Assembly (NCBI RefSeq): GCF_001953955.1 | Contig: NZ_CP019300.1 | Span: forward strand, 744,001 to 808,000 | DNA from: Prevotella intermedia ATCC 25611 = DSM 20706 | GTDB taxonomy: Bacteria > Bacteroidota > Bacteroidia > Bacteroidales > Bacteroidaceae | DNA: 64,000 nt | Reading direction: 5' to 3' | In this document: in pieces, positions 26,272-34,715 of the stretch | Position numbering within the stretch: the first letter of the stretch is position 1 | How the letters are laid out: each line of letters opens with the position of its first letter | Translations under genes and position numbers: made by a program | Notes under the pieces: generated by a model | Databases searched by the model: none | Told to the model about the DNA's origin: nothing | Seen by the model: only the letters and a program-made list of their open reading frames with translations

Positions 26272-27180
26272 ATGTTGATTAAAAATGTTTATGTTTTCCA
26301 ATCTGTATTGGAGTATATTGGTAAAGTTATTTTGTTTGTAGCAACTGTGGTTTCCTTAACATCTTGTAGTCGTGCGCAAGCCTCTCGTGCAGCAAAACAA
26401 CAGGAGGTAAAGAACGAGGAAAACGTGGCAACAAACGATCCTTTAGCACAGTTCTATGCGTGTGGTTTACCTAAAGATGCGTATCCTGTAGCATTTTATG
26501 GAGAAGATAGCATTCCGTATAACAATTTGAACGACCTTCAGAAACGAGAATACCTAGATAAAAGCAACCTTGTTAGTGGCATTCAAGACTTTGAATCATT
26601 TTACTTCTTCATTCAACCTATCGCTGGCTCAGAGGACGAGTTTAGTTCGTTTTATAACATTTGGATGTATAATGAAGCTACAAAGAAAATCAGCAAGATA
26701 TTCTCACACCATATAGGGGAATACTCTGAAATGCAGATAGATGGAGTATATTGGAGTTACGATATACAAGATAATGATGAAACATACAAAACATCATCGG
26801 GTAGCAAAGGTGTAATGCATCATAAAACTGCAACTCCTGTAGTTGTAATAGCTGCGAGAAATATACCAATGACCCCACACCCAATTTATCTTACAGTTAT
26901 TCTGAATCCTTTAATAAAGAAAGAGAAAGTGATAGAAGAGAAGTTTATCAGCTTTATGAGTATAAACGATAGCAGCCTTCCTGTTGCTGAACAAGAGCTT
27001 TCAAGAAAGGTTATTCTCACAACAACAACTACTACATCATCTAAGGATATCCCTGCACCTAAAGATGCAGACTTCGCTGTTAGGAACATTCTTTATCCTT
27101 CTTTGAATGCCTATTCAACAACAGGGAATAGTATAGGAACGTTAAGTCTTCCTCATGAGGAAATAGACGTAATAAGATAA
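26272..27180 (+). CDS. Unrecognised lipoprotein, about 302 aa
   Basis: I start at the ATG at 26272 (MLIKNVYVFQS), which gives a signal peptide ending SLTSC. An in-frame GTG/ATG at 26203/26206 would add 23 residues and lies only about 12 bp from the promoter; it cannot be excluded. After the Cys come basic and acidic linkers (RAQASRAAKQQEVKNEEN), then a domain with ISKIFSHHIGEYSEMQIDGVYW and a Thr-rich stretch (VILTTTTTTSS). No family is recognised. It has its own strong promoter. It is the last gene of the accessory block before the convergent ettA. Confidence 0.7.
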   Translation: MLIKNVYVFQSVLEYIGKVILFVATVVSLTSCSRAQASRAAKQQEVKNEENVATNDPLAQFYACGLPKDAYPVAFYGEDSIPYNNLNDLQKREYLDKSNLVSGIQDFESFYFFIQPIAGSEDEFSSFYNIWMYNEATKKISKIFSHHIGEYSEMQIDGVYWSYDIQDNDETYKTSSGSKGVMHHKTATPVVVIAARNIPMTPHPIYLTVILNPLIKKEKVIEEKFISFMSINDSSLPVAEQELSRKVILTTTTTTSSKDIPAPKDADFAVRNILYPSLNAYSTTGNSIGTLSLPHEEIDVIR

Positions 27181-27242
27181 TAGCAGGAAATAATACGCAC
27201 TTGTAGTGTTGTTTGTATTCAACCTGCTTCTTTCTTGATGTT

Positions 27243-27268
27243 AGGAACGTGATGAATCACGCCCTTAC
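27243..27268 (+). repeat. 26-bp dispersed repeat with inner palindrome, copy 2
   Basis: Contains CGTGATGAATCACG followed by CCCTTAC. It matches 667-692 at 25 of 26 positions and lies in the convergent gap before the ettA terminator. Confidence 0.6.
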
Positions 27269-27295
27269 AGCACTAATGCCAAAATAATATACATA

Positions 27296-27333
27296 AAAAA
27301 GGTGAGCAAAACGTATGCTTTGCTCACCTTTTT
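27296..27333 (-). terminator. Intrinsic terminator downstream of ettA
   Basis: The arms AAAAAGGTGAGCAAA / TTTGCTCACCTTTTT are symmetric, so it can act in both directions, closing ettA and the lipoprotein gene. Confidence 0.8.
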
Positions 27334-27361
27334 CCTTTGTTTTTCCTACTATGAAAGCTGA

Positions 27362-29059
27362 TTAGTCTTCCATCAACTTGCGGTAGCGGCCTTTCTTTAT
27401 TTCTTCGTTGCCAAGGCGGCGTGCCTTGTTTATTTCGTATTCAGAGTAGGTGCCCTCGAAGAAGAATACTTCGCCATTGCCTTCGAAAGCAAGAATGTGC
27501 GTACAGATGCGGTCTAAGAACCAACGGTCGTGGCTGATTACAACGGCGCAACCTGCAAAGTTTTCCAGACCTTCTTCCAATGCACGCAGGGTGTTCACGT
27601 CGATGTCGTTGGTAGGTTCGTCGAGCAAGAGTACGTTTCCTTCTTGTTTCAGTGCCAAAGCCAGCTGCAAGCGGTTGCGCTCACCACCAGAAAGAACTCC
27701 GCAAAGTTTGCTTTGGTCGGTTCCAGAGAAGTTGAAACGTGAGATGTAGGCACGTGCATTGACGTCGCGTCCGCCCATTCTTATGTTTTCGTTGCCTTGT
27801 GCAATGACATCGTAAACCGACTTGTTGGGGTCTATGTCCTTGTGCTGCTGGTCTACATAAGCGAGTTTTACGGTTTCGCCCACCTCGAAACTGCCGTTGT
27901 CGGGCGTTTCCAAGCCCATGATAAGGCGGAAGAGTGTGGTTTTACCTGCGCCGTTTGGACCTATCACGCCCACGATACCGTTAGGGGGAAGCATGAAGTT
28001 GAGGTCGCTGAAGAGAACTTTCTCGCCGAATGCCTTCTGCACGTGTTGCGCCTCGATAACCTTATTACCCAATCGAGGACCGTTCGGAATGAAGATTTCG
28101 AGTTTCTCTTCGCGCTCTTTCTGTTCTTGGTTGAGCATTTGCTCGTACGAATTCAGACGAGCCTTACCCTTTGCCTGACGTGCCTTTGGTGCAAGGCGAA
28201 CCCATTCCAATTCGCGTTCGAGTGTCTTTCTGCGCTTGGAAGCTGTCTTTTCTTCCTGCTCCATACGCTTTGTTTTCTGGTCGAGCCACGAAGAGTAGTT
28301 GCCTTTCCAAGGTATGCCTTCGCCACGGTCGAGTTCAAGAATCCATTCGCTAACATCGTCGAGGAAGTAGCGGTCGTGGGTAACTGCAATAACCGTACCT
28401 TCGTATTGTTGCAGATGCTGCTCCAACCAGTCGATGCTTTCAGCGTCCAAGTGGTTGGTAGGCTCGTCGAGCAACAACACGTCGGGCTTTTGCAACAATA
28501 GGCGGCAGAGTGCCACACGGCGACGCTCACCACCCGAAAGGTGCGTTACAGGAAGGTCGCCGGCAGGGCAACGCAAGGCTGCCATAGCACGTTCGAGCTT
28601 TGAATCCATGTTCCAAGCATCGGTAGAATCTATAATATCCTGCACTTCGGCTTGGCGTTGCATCAGCTTGTCCATCTTGTCGGGGTCGCCATAATACTCT
28701 TCCAAACCGAACTTCACGTTAATTTCGTCGTATTCGCGGAGCGCATCGTAAACGTGCTGTACGCCTTCTTGTACGTTTTCCTTGACGGTTTTCTCTTCGT
28801 TCAGCGGTGGATCCTGTGGCAGATAGCCTACGGAATACCCAGGGCTGAACACCACTTCGCCCGATGTTGGTTGCTCAATGCCCGCAATAATCTTCATTAA
28901 CGTGGACTTACCAGCACCGTTCAAACCGATGATACCTATCTTGGCACCATAGAAGAACGAGAGGTAAATGTTCTTCAGAATTTGTTTTTGATTTTGTGGG
29001 ATAATCTTTGAGACTCCCACCATTGAGAAGATAATCTTCTTGTCGTCTACTGTTGCCAT
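27362..29059 (-). CDS. ettA: Energy-dependent translational throttle protein EttA (ABC-F)
   Basis: The product is 565 aa with two ABC ATPase domains: Walker A at 45-52 (GLNGAGKS) and again GPNGAGKTT in the second half, with two LSGGE signatures. The linker holds the P-site tRNA interaction motif (APKARQAKGKARLNSYEQML), and there is no membrane part, as in ABC-F proteins. EttA binds the ribosomal E site and gates the first elongation step according to energy state. lptB lies 65 bp upstream on the same strand, so co-transcription is likely. Confidence 0.95.
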   Translation of the reverse strand: MATVDDKKIIFSMVGVSKIIPQNQKQILKNIYLSFFYGAKIGIIGLNGAGKSTLMKIIAGIEQPTSGEVVFSPGYSVGYLPQDPPLNEEKTVKENVQEGVQHVYDALREYDEINVKFGLEEYYGDPDKMDKLMQRQAEVQDIIDSTDAWNMDSKLERAMAALRCPAGDLPVTHLSGGERRRVALCRLLLQKPDVLLLDEPTNHLDAESIDWLEQHLQQYEGTVIAVTHDRYFLDDVSEWILELDRGEGIPWKGNYSSWLDQKTKRMEQEEKTASKRRKTLERELEWVRLAPKARQAKGKARLNSYEQMLNQEQKEREEKLEIFIPNGPRLGNKVIEAQHVQKAFGEKVLFSDLNFMLPPNGIVGVIGPNGAGKTTLFRLIMGLETPDNGSFEVGETVKLAYVDQQHKDIDPNKSVYDVIAQGNENIRMGGRDVNARAYISRFNFSGTDQSKLCGVLSGGERNRLQLALALKQEGNVLLLDEPTNDIDVNTLRALEEGLENFAGCAVVISHDRWFLDRICTHILAFEGNGEVFFFEGTYSEYEINKARRLGNEEIKKGRYRKLMED

Positions 29060-29124
29060 TTATTTTATTGTTGTTTTGATTTGTTATAAGTAGGATTTAT
29101 GAACACCTTTTTGACTTCTGCACC

Positions 29125-29952
29125 TTATTCTCCGTCTGCTTCTTTTGCTCGCTTGCGTTCGTCCAAGAGTTGGAAATCTTTCTTTTGCAGCACAAATTCC
29201 GTACCCAAGTACTTTTCTTTCACAATCTTGTTGGCAGCCAATTCTTCGGGTGTTCCCTTGAAAAGTATCTGTCCTTCGAAGAGCAAGTAGGCACGGTCGG
29301 TAATGTTCAGTGTTTCGTGCACGTTGTGGTCGGTAATGAGAATGCCGATGTTGCGGAACTTCAGTCGCCAGACAATGTGCTGAATGTCTTCCACCGCAAT
29401 AGGGTCTACGCCTGCAAAAGGCTCGTCGAGCATAATGAACTTAGGGTCTATCGCCAGGCAGCGTGCTATTTCGCATCTGCGTCGTTCACCTCCCGAAAGA
29501 CGGTCGCCAAGGTTTTTGCGTACTTTCTCCAAGCGGAACTCCTTGATAAGGCTCTCCATCTTTTCTATGCGCTGCTGCTTGGTGAGCTTCGTCATCTCCA
29601 ACACGCTCATAATATTGTCTTCGACGCTCATCTTTCGGAATACGCTTGCCTCCTGTGGCAAGTAGCCGATGCCAGCCTTGGCACGCTTGTAAACAGGATA
29701 ATTGGTGATTTCCTGCTCGTCGATATAAACGTGTCCTTCGTTTGGAACTACCAAGCCAGTGGTCATATAGAACGATGTCGTCTTGCCTGCGCCGTTCGGA
29801 CCCAACAAGCCAACAATCTCTCCTTGTCGCACATTGATGCTTACGCCGTTGGCAACGGTGCGTTTGCCGTATCGTTTCACAAGTCCTTCGGTGCGAAGAA
29901 CGCTGCTTTTATCGCTTTCGGGTTCAATGATTATGTTTTCAGTGTCGAGCAT
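29125..29952 (-). CDS. lptB: LPS export ABC transporter ATPase LptB
   Basis: The 275-aa product has Walker A GPNGAGKTT at 51-59, signature LSGGERRRCEIARCL and Walker B FIMLDEPFAGVDPIAV, the last typical of LptB. The N-terminus carries an extra 20 or so residues (MLDTENIIIEPESDKS) and the C-terminus an extra basic tail compared with the usual 240 aa. It powers lipopolysaccharide extraction with LptFG, which are not in this window. A TACTTTTG box lies about 25 bp upstream. Confidence 0.94.
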   Translation of the reverse strand: MLDTENIIIEPESDKSSVLRTEGLVKRYGKRTVANGVSINVRQGEIVGLLGPNGAGKTTSFYMTTGLVVPNEGHVYIDEQEITNYPVYKRAKAGIGYLPQEASVFRKMSVEDNIMSVLEMTKLTKQQRIEKMESLIKEFRLEKVRKNLGDRLSGGERRRCEIARCLAIDPKFIMLDEPFAGVDPIAVEDIQHIVWRLKFRNIGILITDHNVHETLNITDRAYLLFEGQILFKGTPEELAANKIVKEKYLGTEFVLQKKDFQLLDERKRAKEADGE

Positions 29953-29974
29953 TTGCTATTTTGTTTCTGTGTTG

Positions 29975-29982
29975 CAAAAGTA
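29975..29982 (-). promoter_or_regulatory. Promoter -7 element of lptB-ettA
   Basis: The minus strand reads TACTTTTG. No clear -33 box. It is back to back with the mlaE promoter. Confidence 0.45.
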
Positions 29983-30056
29983 GTAAAATAAATGCTAATA
30001 TCATTGATATTGATTAAAACAATGGTTTATATTGCAGTTTTTTAGCGGATTTTGGT

Positions 30057-30064
30057 TACTTTTG
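30057..30064 (+). promoter_or_regulatory. Promoter -7 element of mlaE-mlaF
   Basis: TACTTTTG lies 25 bp before the mlaE start; a TTG at 30032-30034 is a possible -33 box. Confidence 0.5.
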
Positions 30065-30089
30065 CATCTGCATAGATAAACAAAGAACA

Positions 30090-30836
30090 ATGCTTATATT
30101 CAATTGGCTGACAATTTTCGGCAAATACTTGCTTTTAATGGGGCGTGCATTCAGTCGTCCTGAACGTTTCCGTATGTTTTTAAAGCGATATGTCAAGGAG
30201 ATGTCGCAGCTTGGTGTCGATTCCGTTGGCATCGTCTTGCTTATTTCGTTCTTCATCGGAGCCGTTATCTGCATACAGATAAAACTGAACGTTCAAAGTC
30301 CGTGGATGCCTCTTTGGGTATCGGGATACGTTACGCGCGAAATTATGTTGCTTGAATTTTCGTCGAGTATCATGTGTCTTATCCTTGCAGGAAAGGTGGG
30401 GTCGAACATTGCTTCGGAATTAGGCACGATGCGCGTTACCCAGCAAATCGATGCTTTGGAGATTATGGGCATTAACTCTGCCAGCTACTTGATACTGCCG
30501 AAGATTGCGGGACTTATTACGATTATGCCTTTCTTGGTTGTCTTTTCTGCTGCAATGGGTATCGTGGGAGCATACGCAACTGCTTACGTCGCCCACATTA
30601 TTACACCGGTAGACCTGACAGCGGGGCTTCAGCACGACTTCAACCCGTGGTTTATGTATATGAGTATCACAAAGAGCCTTTTCTTTGCCTTCATTATTGC
30701 GAGCGTATCGTCGTTCTTTGGCTATACGGTGAAAGGCGGTTCGGTAGAAGTGGGCACGTCTTCAACCAATGCGGTGGTAAGTTCCAGCGTGCTGATTCTG
30801 TTCAGCGATGTGTTCCTGACACAACTTTTAAGCTAA
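30090..30836 (+). CDS. mlaE: MlaE-type permease of a lipid (MCE) ABC transporter
   Basis: The product is 248 aa with five or so membrane segments and the permease-family signature around GKVGSNIASELGTMRVTQQIDALEIMGIN. MlaE partners with the ATPase MlaF and an MCE protein to move phospholipids between the two membranes and keep the outer leaflet asymmetric. mlaF follows after 33 bp, but no MCE-domain gene (mlaD) follows, unlike the classical operon; it must be elsewhere. Confidence 0.92.
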   Translation: MLIFNWLTIFGKYLLLMGRAFSRPERFRMFLKRYVKEMSQLGVDSVGIVLLISFFIGAVICIQIKLNVQSPWMPLWVSGYVTREIMLLEFSSSIMCLILAGKVGSNIASELGTMRVTQQIDALEIMGINSASYLILPKIAGLITIMPFLVVFSAAMGIVGAYATAYVAHIITPVDLTAGLQHDFNPWFMYMSITKSLFFAFIIASVSSFFGYTVKGGSVEVGTSSTNAVVSSSVLILFSDVFLTQLLS

Positions 30837-30869
30837 CACGACACCTTTTCTTAATCGGCATAAACAAAG

Positions 30870-31637
30870 ATGATAGAAGTTAAAAACCTATATAAATCGT
30901 TTGGAAACAAAGAAGTTCTTCACGATATAAACACGAAGTTTGAAGATGGTAAGACCAATCTTATCATCGGACAGAGTGGTGCAGGAAAGACGGTGTTGGT
31001 GCAATGCCTTGTCGGACTGCTTGAACCGACGCGCGGCGAGGTGCTATACGACGGCCGCAACTTCGTAATGATGAGCAAAAAGGAAAAGATTTTAATGCGA
31101 AGAGAGATGGGAATGATTTTCCAAGGCTCTGCTTTGTTCGACTCGCTCACCGTTTTCGAGAATGTCCGCTTTCCGCTTGATATGTTTTCGGATATGACTC
31201 CGAAAGAACGCGATAGGCAGGCGCAGAAGTGTATCGACCGTGTGAATCTCACGGGAGCAGAAAACAAATATCCGGGAGAGATATCGGGTGGTATGCAGAA
31301 GCGTGTTGCCATTGCGCGAGCGGTGGTAATGAACCCTAAATACTTGTTTTGCGACGAGCCAAACTCTGGGCTCGACCCTAAGACGTCGTTGGTAATCGAC
31401 GAACTTTTGTCGGATATTACAAGAGAATTCAATATTACGACCATCATCAACACCCACGATATGAACTCCGTGATGGGCATTGGCGAGAATATAGTCTTCA
31501 TTGCCGACGGAAGAGCAGAGTGGCAGGGCAACAAGGAAACAGTGCTGTCGGCTAACAACAAGAAGCTGAACGACCTTGTGTTTGCGTCCGATTTGTTCAA
31601 GAAAGTGAAAGAAGTAGAGAACGAAGAAGTCAAGTAA
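30870..31637 (+). CDS. mlaF: MlaF-type ATPase of a lipid (MCE) ABC transporter
   Basis: The product is 255 aa. Walker A is GQSGAGKT at 34-41, with signature EISGGMQKRVAIARA and Walker B YLFCDEPNSGLDP. The SGGMQKR signature is characteristic of the MlaF / Ttg2A group. It energises MlaE for phospholipid transport at the inner membrane. It is 33 bp after mlaE and is followed by a strong terminator, so this transcript seems to hold just the two genes. Confidence 0.93.
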   Translation: MIEVKNLYKSFGNKEVLHDINTKFEDGKTNLIIGQSGAGKTVLVQCLVGLLEPTRGEVLYDGRNFVMMSKKEKILMRREMGMIFQGSALFDSLTVFENVRFPLDMFSDMTPKERDRQAQKCIDRVNLTGAENKYPGEISGGMQKRVAIARAVVMNPKYLFCDEPNSGLDPKTSLVIDELLSDITREFNITTIINTHDMNSVMGIGENIVFIADGRAEWQGNKETVLSANNKKLNDLVFASDLFKKVKEVENEEVK

Positions 31638-31664
31638 ACAGCATTACTGTGGAAATATAATTTT

Positions 31665-31704
31665 AAAAGCTCCTAAGCTTTCGTCGGAAAGCTTAGGAGC
31701 TTTT
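31665..31704 (+). terminator. Intrinsic terminator downstream of mlaF
   Basis: Perfect 18-bp arms (core AAAGCTCCTAAGCTTTC) with a 4-nt loop are followed by TTTTT. Confidence 0.9.
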
Positions 31705-31712
31705 TATTGATT

Positions 31713-31770
31713 GCTCGGTATCTTTCGGTGGTTCGCTCGGTATCTTTTGGCGGTTTGCTCGGTATCTTTT
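31713..31770. repeat. Three copies of a 22-bp tandem repeat
   Basis: GCTCGGTATCTTT recurs at 31713, 31735 and 31757, a period of exactly 22 bp. Units 1 and 2 continue with TCGGTGGTTC / TGGCGGTTT-like tails. It lies between the mlaF terminator and the 3' end of the convergent lipoprotein gene. Confidence 0.8.
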
Positions 31771-31794
31771 ATTTCATCGGCTTGCTGAAACAAT

Positions 31795-31829
31795 AATGCC
31801 GCTTATCCTCTTTTGGGATAAACGGCATT
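31795..31829 (-). terminator. Hairpin downstream of the lipoprotein gene
   Basis: AATGCCG-TATCC pairs with GGATA-CGGCATT; the minus-strand exit is ATTGTTTC, a weak U-tract. It is the likely end of the yceD-der transcript. Confidence 0.5.
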
Positions 31830-31859
31830 CGTTGTTTGGTTTCTATTATAATGATAACG

Positions 31860-32258
31860 TTAGCGCATATACCATAAACCGCGCCTTTTAAGCATCGGAA
31901 CAACCACTTCTTCGGTGGTGCTGTCGCCGTAATGCAGTAAGAGGAAAGCACTTGCCGTGCTGTCTTTTGCAAAGAACTTTACATTCCGAATGCTTACTTT
32001 CTTTATGCCTTTACGCTGTTTGTCTTGTCGTTTGGTAAACGCTTTAAAGTTCTCAAACATTTGGCGTTCGTAACTTTCAGGCAGTTTGTCGGGCAGGTTC
32101 ATACCTTCTAAGAATTGTTTGTATTTGCCCGAAATAAGATTTTCGTAATAGTGTTTCGCAGCTTCTGCCGCTATCGCACCGTGGTCTGTTTCCTTCTTTT
32201 CGCTGCAAGAGGAAAGTAGAAGAACTGCAGGGAACAGGGCATAAAGTAGTTGTTTCAT
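31860..32258 (-). CDS. Small lipoprotein, 132 aa
   Basis: I start at the ATG at 32258 (MKQLLYALFPAVLLLSSCS); an upstream frame overlaps der and does not add a sensible N-terminus. Cys18 follows a clean lipobox. The domain that follows has the shape of NTF2/DUF4878-like lipoproteins (AAKHYYENLISGKYKQFLEGM near the start, then alternating strands to the end), but I cannot name the family. It starts 15 bp downstream of the der stop on the same strand. Confidence 0.75.
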   Translation of the reverse strand: MKQLLYALFPAVLLLSSCSEKKETDHGAIAAEAAKHYYENLISGKYKQFLEGMNLPDKLPESYERQMFENFKAFTKRQDKQRKGIKKVSIRNVKFFAKDSTASAFLLLHYGDSTTEEVVVPMLKRRGLWYMR

Positions 32259-32272
32259 ACTTCTATAAATGT

Positions 32273-33586
32273 TTACTTCTGACGTATAAACACGTTGATT
32301 GGACAACCGTTGAGGTTCCAACGCTCGCGTATCTTGTTTTCCAAGAAGCGGCGATAGGATTCTTTTACGTACTGAGGCAGGTTTGCATAGAACACAAACG
32401 ATGGTATCTGCGTGTTGGGCAACTGCGAACAGTATTTTATCTTGATGTATTTGCCCTTTACCGATGGTGGAGGCGTTTCCTCTATGATGGGCAACAGCAC
32501 TTCGTTGAGTTTGGTTGTGCCAATGTGCATGTTTCTATTCAGATACACTTGCTTTGCTACATCGAGTATCTTGAAGATGCGTTGCTTGGTGAGTGCCGAT
32601 GCAAAGATGATGGGAAAGTCTACAAACGGAGCCATACGCTCGCGAATGGCATTCTCGAAAGTCTTGATTACCTTTTGGTCTTTGCTCTCTACAAGGTCCC
32701 ATTTGTTTACAACTACCACCAAACTCTTGTTGTTTCGCTGAATTAACTGGAAGATATTCATGTCCTGCGCCTCAATTCCGCGCGTGGCATCAATCATCAG
32801 AATACACACATCAGAGTTTTCAATGCTGCGAATAGAGCGCATGACGGAATAGAATTCAAGGTCTTCTGTTACCTTGTTCTTGCGGCGGATACCTGCTGTA
32901 TCAACAAGATAGAAGTCGAAACCGAACTTATTGTAACGCGTGTAGATGCTGTCGCGCGTTGTGCCGGCTATCTCTGTAACGATGTTGCGGTCCTCGCCGA
33001 TAAAGGCATTGATGAGGCTCGACTTGCCAGCATTAGGGCGTCCAACGACGGCAAAGCGTGGAATTTCGTCTTCAAGTCCTTCATCGGGCACGTCTTTCAT
33101 ACGTTCAAGGAGCAAGTCGAGCAGGTCTCCCGTGCCACTACCAGTCTGTGCGCTGATGCAAACAGGGTCGCCAAGACCTAAACGGTAAAAGTCTGCCGAC
33201 ATATAGTATTCGCCACTGTTGTCTACTTTATTGGCAACAAGGATTATAGGGAGCTTCGTGCGGCGAAGGATTTGTGCCACATCTTCGTCCCAGTCGGTAA
33301 CTCCCGTTTCGTTATCGACAACAAAAAGCACCAAGTCTGCCTCTTCCGTAGCCACTAAAACCTGCTTGCGGATAGCATCTTCGAATATGTCGTCGGAATT
33401 AACAACCCAGCCACCAGTATCGACAACTGAAAATTCGCGTCCGTTCCATTGGCATTTTCCGTATTGGCGGTCGCGCGTTGTGCCTGCCGTATCGCTGACA
33501 ATGGCACGGCGGCTTTGGGTTAATCGGTTGAAAAGTGTAGACTTACCCACGTTGGGGCGGCCTACGATTGCTACTAAATTTGCCAT
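32273..33586 (-). CDS. der: Ribosome biogenesis GTPase Der (EngA)
   Basis: The product is 437 aa with the two tandem G domains unique to Der. The first P-loop is GRPNVGKST at 8-16, the second GRPNAGKSS at about 180, each with its DTxG and NKxD motifs ([25 protein letters not shown]). A C-terminal KH-like domain ends the protein. It acts in 50S subunit assembly. Upstream, 168 bp away, lies era, another ribosome GTPase, on the same strand. Confidence 0.97.
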   Translation of the reverse strand: MANLVAIVGRPNVGKSTLFNRLTQSRRAIVSDTAGTTRDRQYGKCQWNGREFSVVDTGGWVVNSDDIFEDAIRKQVLVATEEADLVLFVVDNETGVTDWDEDVAQILRRTKLPIILVANKVDNSGEYYMSADFYRLGLGDPVCISAQTGSGTGDLLDLLLERMKDVPDEGLEDEIPRFAVVGRPNAGKSSLINAFIGEDRNIVTEIAGTTRDSIYTRYNKFGFDFYLVDTAGIRRKNKVTEDLEFYSVMRSIRSIENSDVCILMIDATRGIEAQDMNIFQLIQRNNKSLVVVVNKWDLVESKDQKVIKTFENAIRERMAPFVDFPIIFASALTKQRIFKILDVAKQVYLNRNMHIGTTKLNEVLLPIIEETPPPSVKGKYIKIKYCSQLPNTQIPSFVFYANLPQYVKESYRRFLENKIRERWNLNGCPINVFIRQK

Positions 33587-33753
33587 TTATTGATGGTCTT
33601 TCCCACGCTGAGAAACATCTCAAGGGGTCAAGGTGAGGTCTGCACCTTATGAATATTTGCCGAAGATGACCACGTCTCCAGCCCTCGCACTGTGCGAGAG
33701 TTCGCCCTACATACAGTCAGGGCGTTGCTTGTTGTTTCGTTTGGCTTCTTTCC

Positions 33754-34635
33754 TTATTCAGGATTGTAGCCGAAGTTGCCCAACTCTTTCTGTGAGTTGC
33801 GCCAGTCCTTGTCCACCTTAACAAAGGTTTCCAAGTATATTTTCTTGTCAAAGAACTTCTCAAGGCTCTTTCGTGCCTCGGTAGAAACCTTCTTCAATGC
33901 CTGTCCCTGATGCCCGATGATGATGCCTTTCTGGCTGTCGCGCTCCACATAGATAACAGCATTGATGTGTATTTTCTTTTCGTCTTCCTTGAAACGCTCT
34001 ACCACAACTTCAACAGAGTAGGGCACTTCCTTGTCGTAATAGCGAAGAATTTTCTCTCGGATAATTTCCGATACAAAGAACTTTGCAGGCTTATCGGTCA
34101 GCTGGTCTTTGTCGAAGTACGCCGGACTTTCGGGCAACAGCTCTTTAACGCGCTTCATCAGCGTGTCGGTACCGAACTTGTTCTTTGCCGAAATAGGCAG
34201 AATTTCTGCCTTGGGCAGCAGTCCGTGCCACTTTTCAACAAGAGCGACGAGTGTCTTTTGGTCGCTTTCATCGATTTTATTGATGAGCAAGATAACTGGA
34301 ATTTGCATTTTTGCCACCTTCTCCAAGAAGTCTGTATTCTTCTCTGGTTTCTCTATAACGTCGGTAACATAGAGCAGAATGTCGGCATCGGCAAGGGCAG
34401 ACTCCGAAAACTGCAGCATTATTTCCTGCATCTTGTAGTTCGGTTTCAGCACACCGGGAGTATCGGAAAACACGATTTGCATGTCTTCCGTATTCACAAT
34501 GCCCATAATTCGGTGGCGAGTAGTTTGTGCCTTGAATGTTGCAATGCTGATTTTCTCGCCGACGAGTTGGTTCATCAGCGTGCTTTTACCCACGTTGGGG
34601 TTGCCTACTATGTTTACAAATCCAGCTTTGTGCAT
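33754..34635 (-). CDS. era: GTPase Era
   Basis: The product is 293 aa with P-loop [10 protein letters not shown] at about 11-20, DTPG (FSDTPGVLKP) and NKID motifs, then a C-terminal KH domain (VIYVERDSQKGIIIGHQGQALKKV). Era binds the 3' end of 16S rRNA during 30S assembly. It follows fabH by 80 bp and precedes der, the group being a translation/lipid housekeeping block. No oddities. Confidence 0.97.
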   Translation of the reverse strand: MHKAGFVNIVGNPNVGKSTLMNQLVGEKISIATFKAQTTRHRIMGIVNTEDMQIVFSDTPGVLKPNYKMQEIMLQFSESALADADILLYVTDVIEKPEKNTDFLEKVAKMQIPVILLINKIDESDQKTLVALVEKWHGLLPKAEILPISAKNKFGTDTLMKRVKELLPESPAYFDKDQLTDKPAKFFVSEIIREKILRYYDKEVPYSVEVVVERFKEDEKKIHINAVIYVERDSQKGIIIGHQGQALKKVSTEARKSLEKFFDKKIYLETFVKVDKDWRNSQKELGNFGYNPE

Positions 34636-34715
34636 ATCTTTGAATTAAAAAACGCACCTATCTTTGTTTGCAAAGAAAGATGCGTTAATCTTTTGTTATA
34701 TACGAACTAAGAATT

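Noticed and set aside
33587..33753. A small RNA or gene between der and era
   Set aside because: I see no promoter, terminator or consistent fold in this 167-bp spacer.
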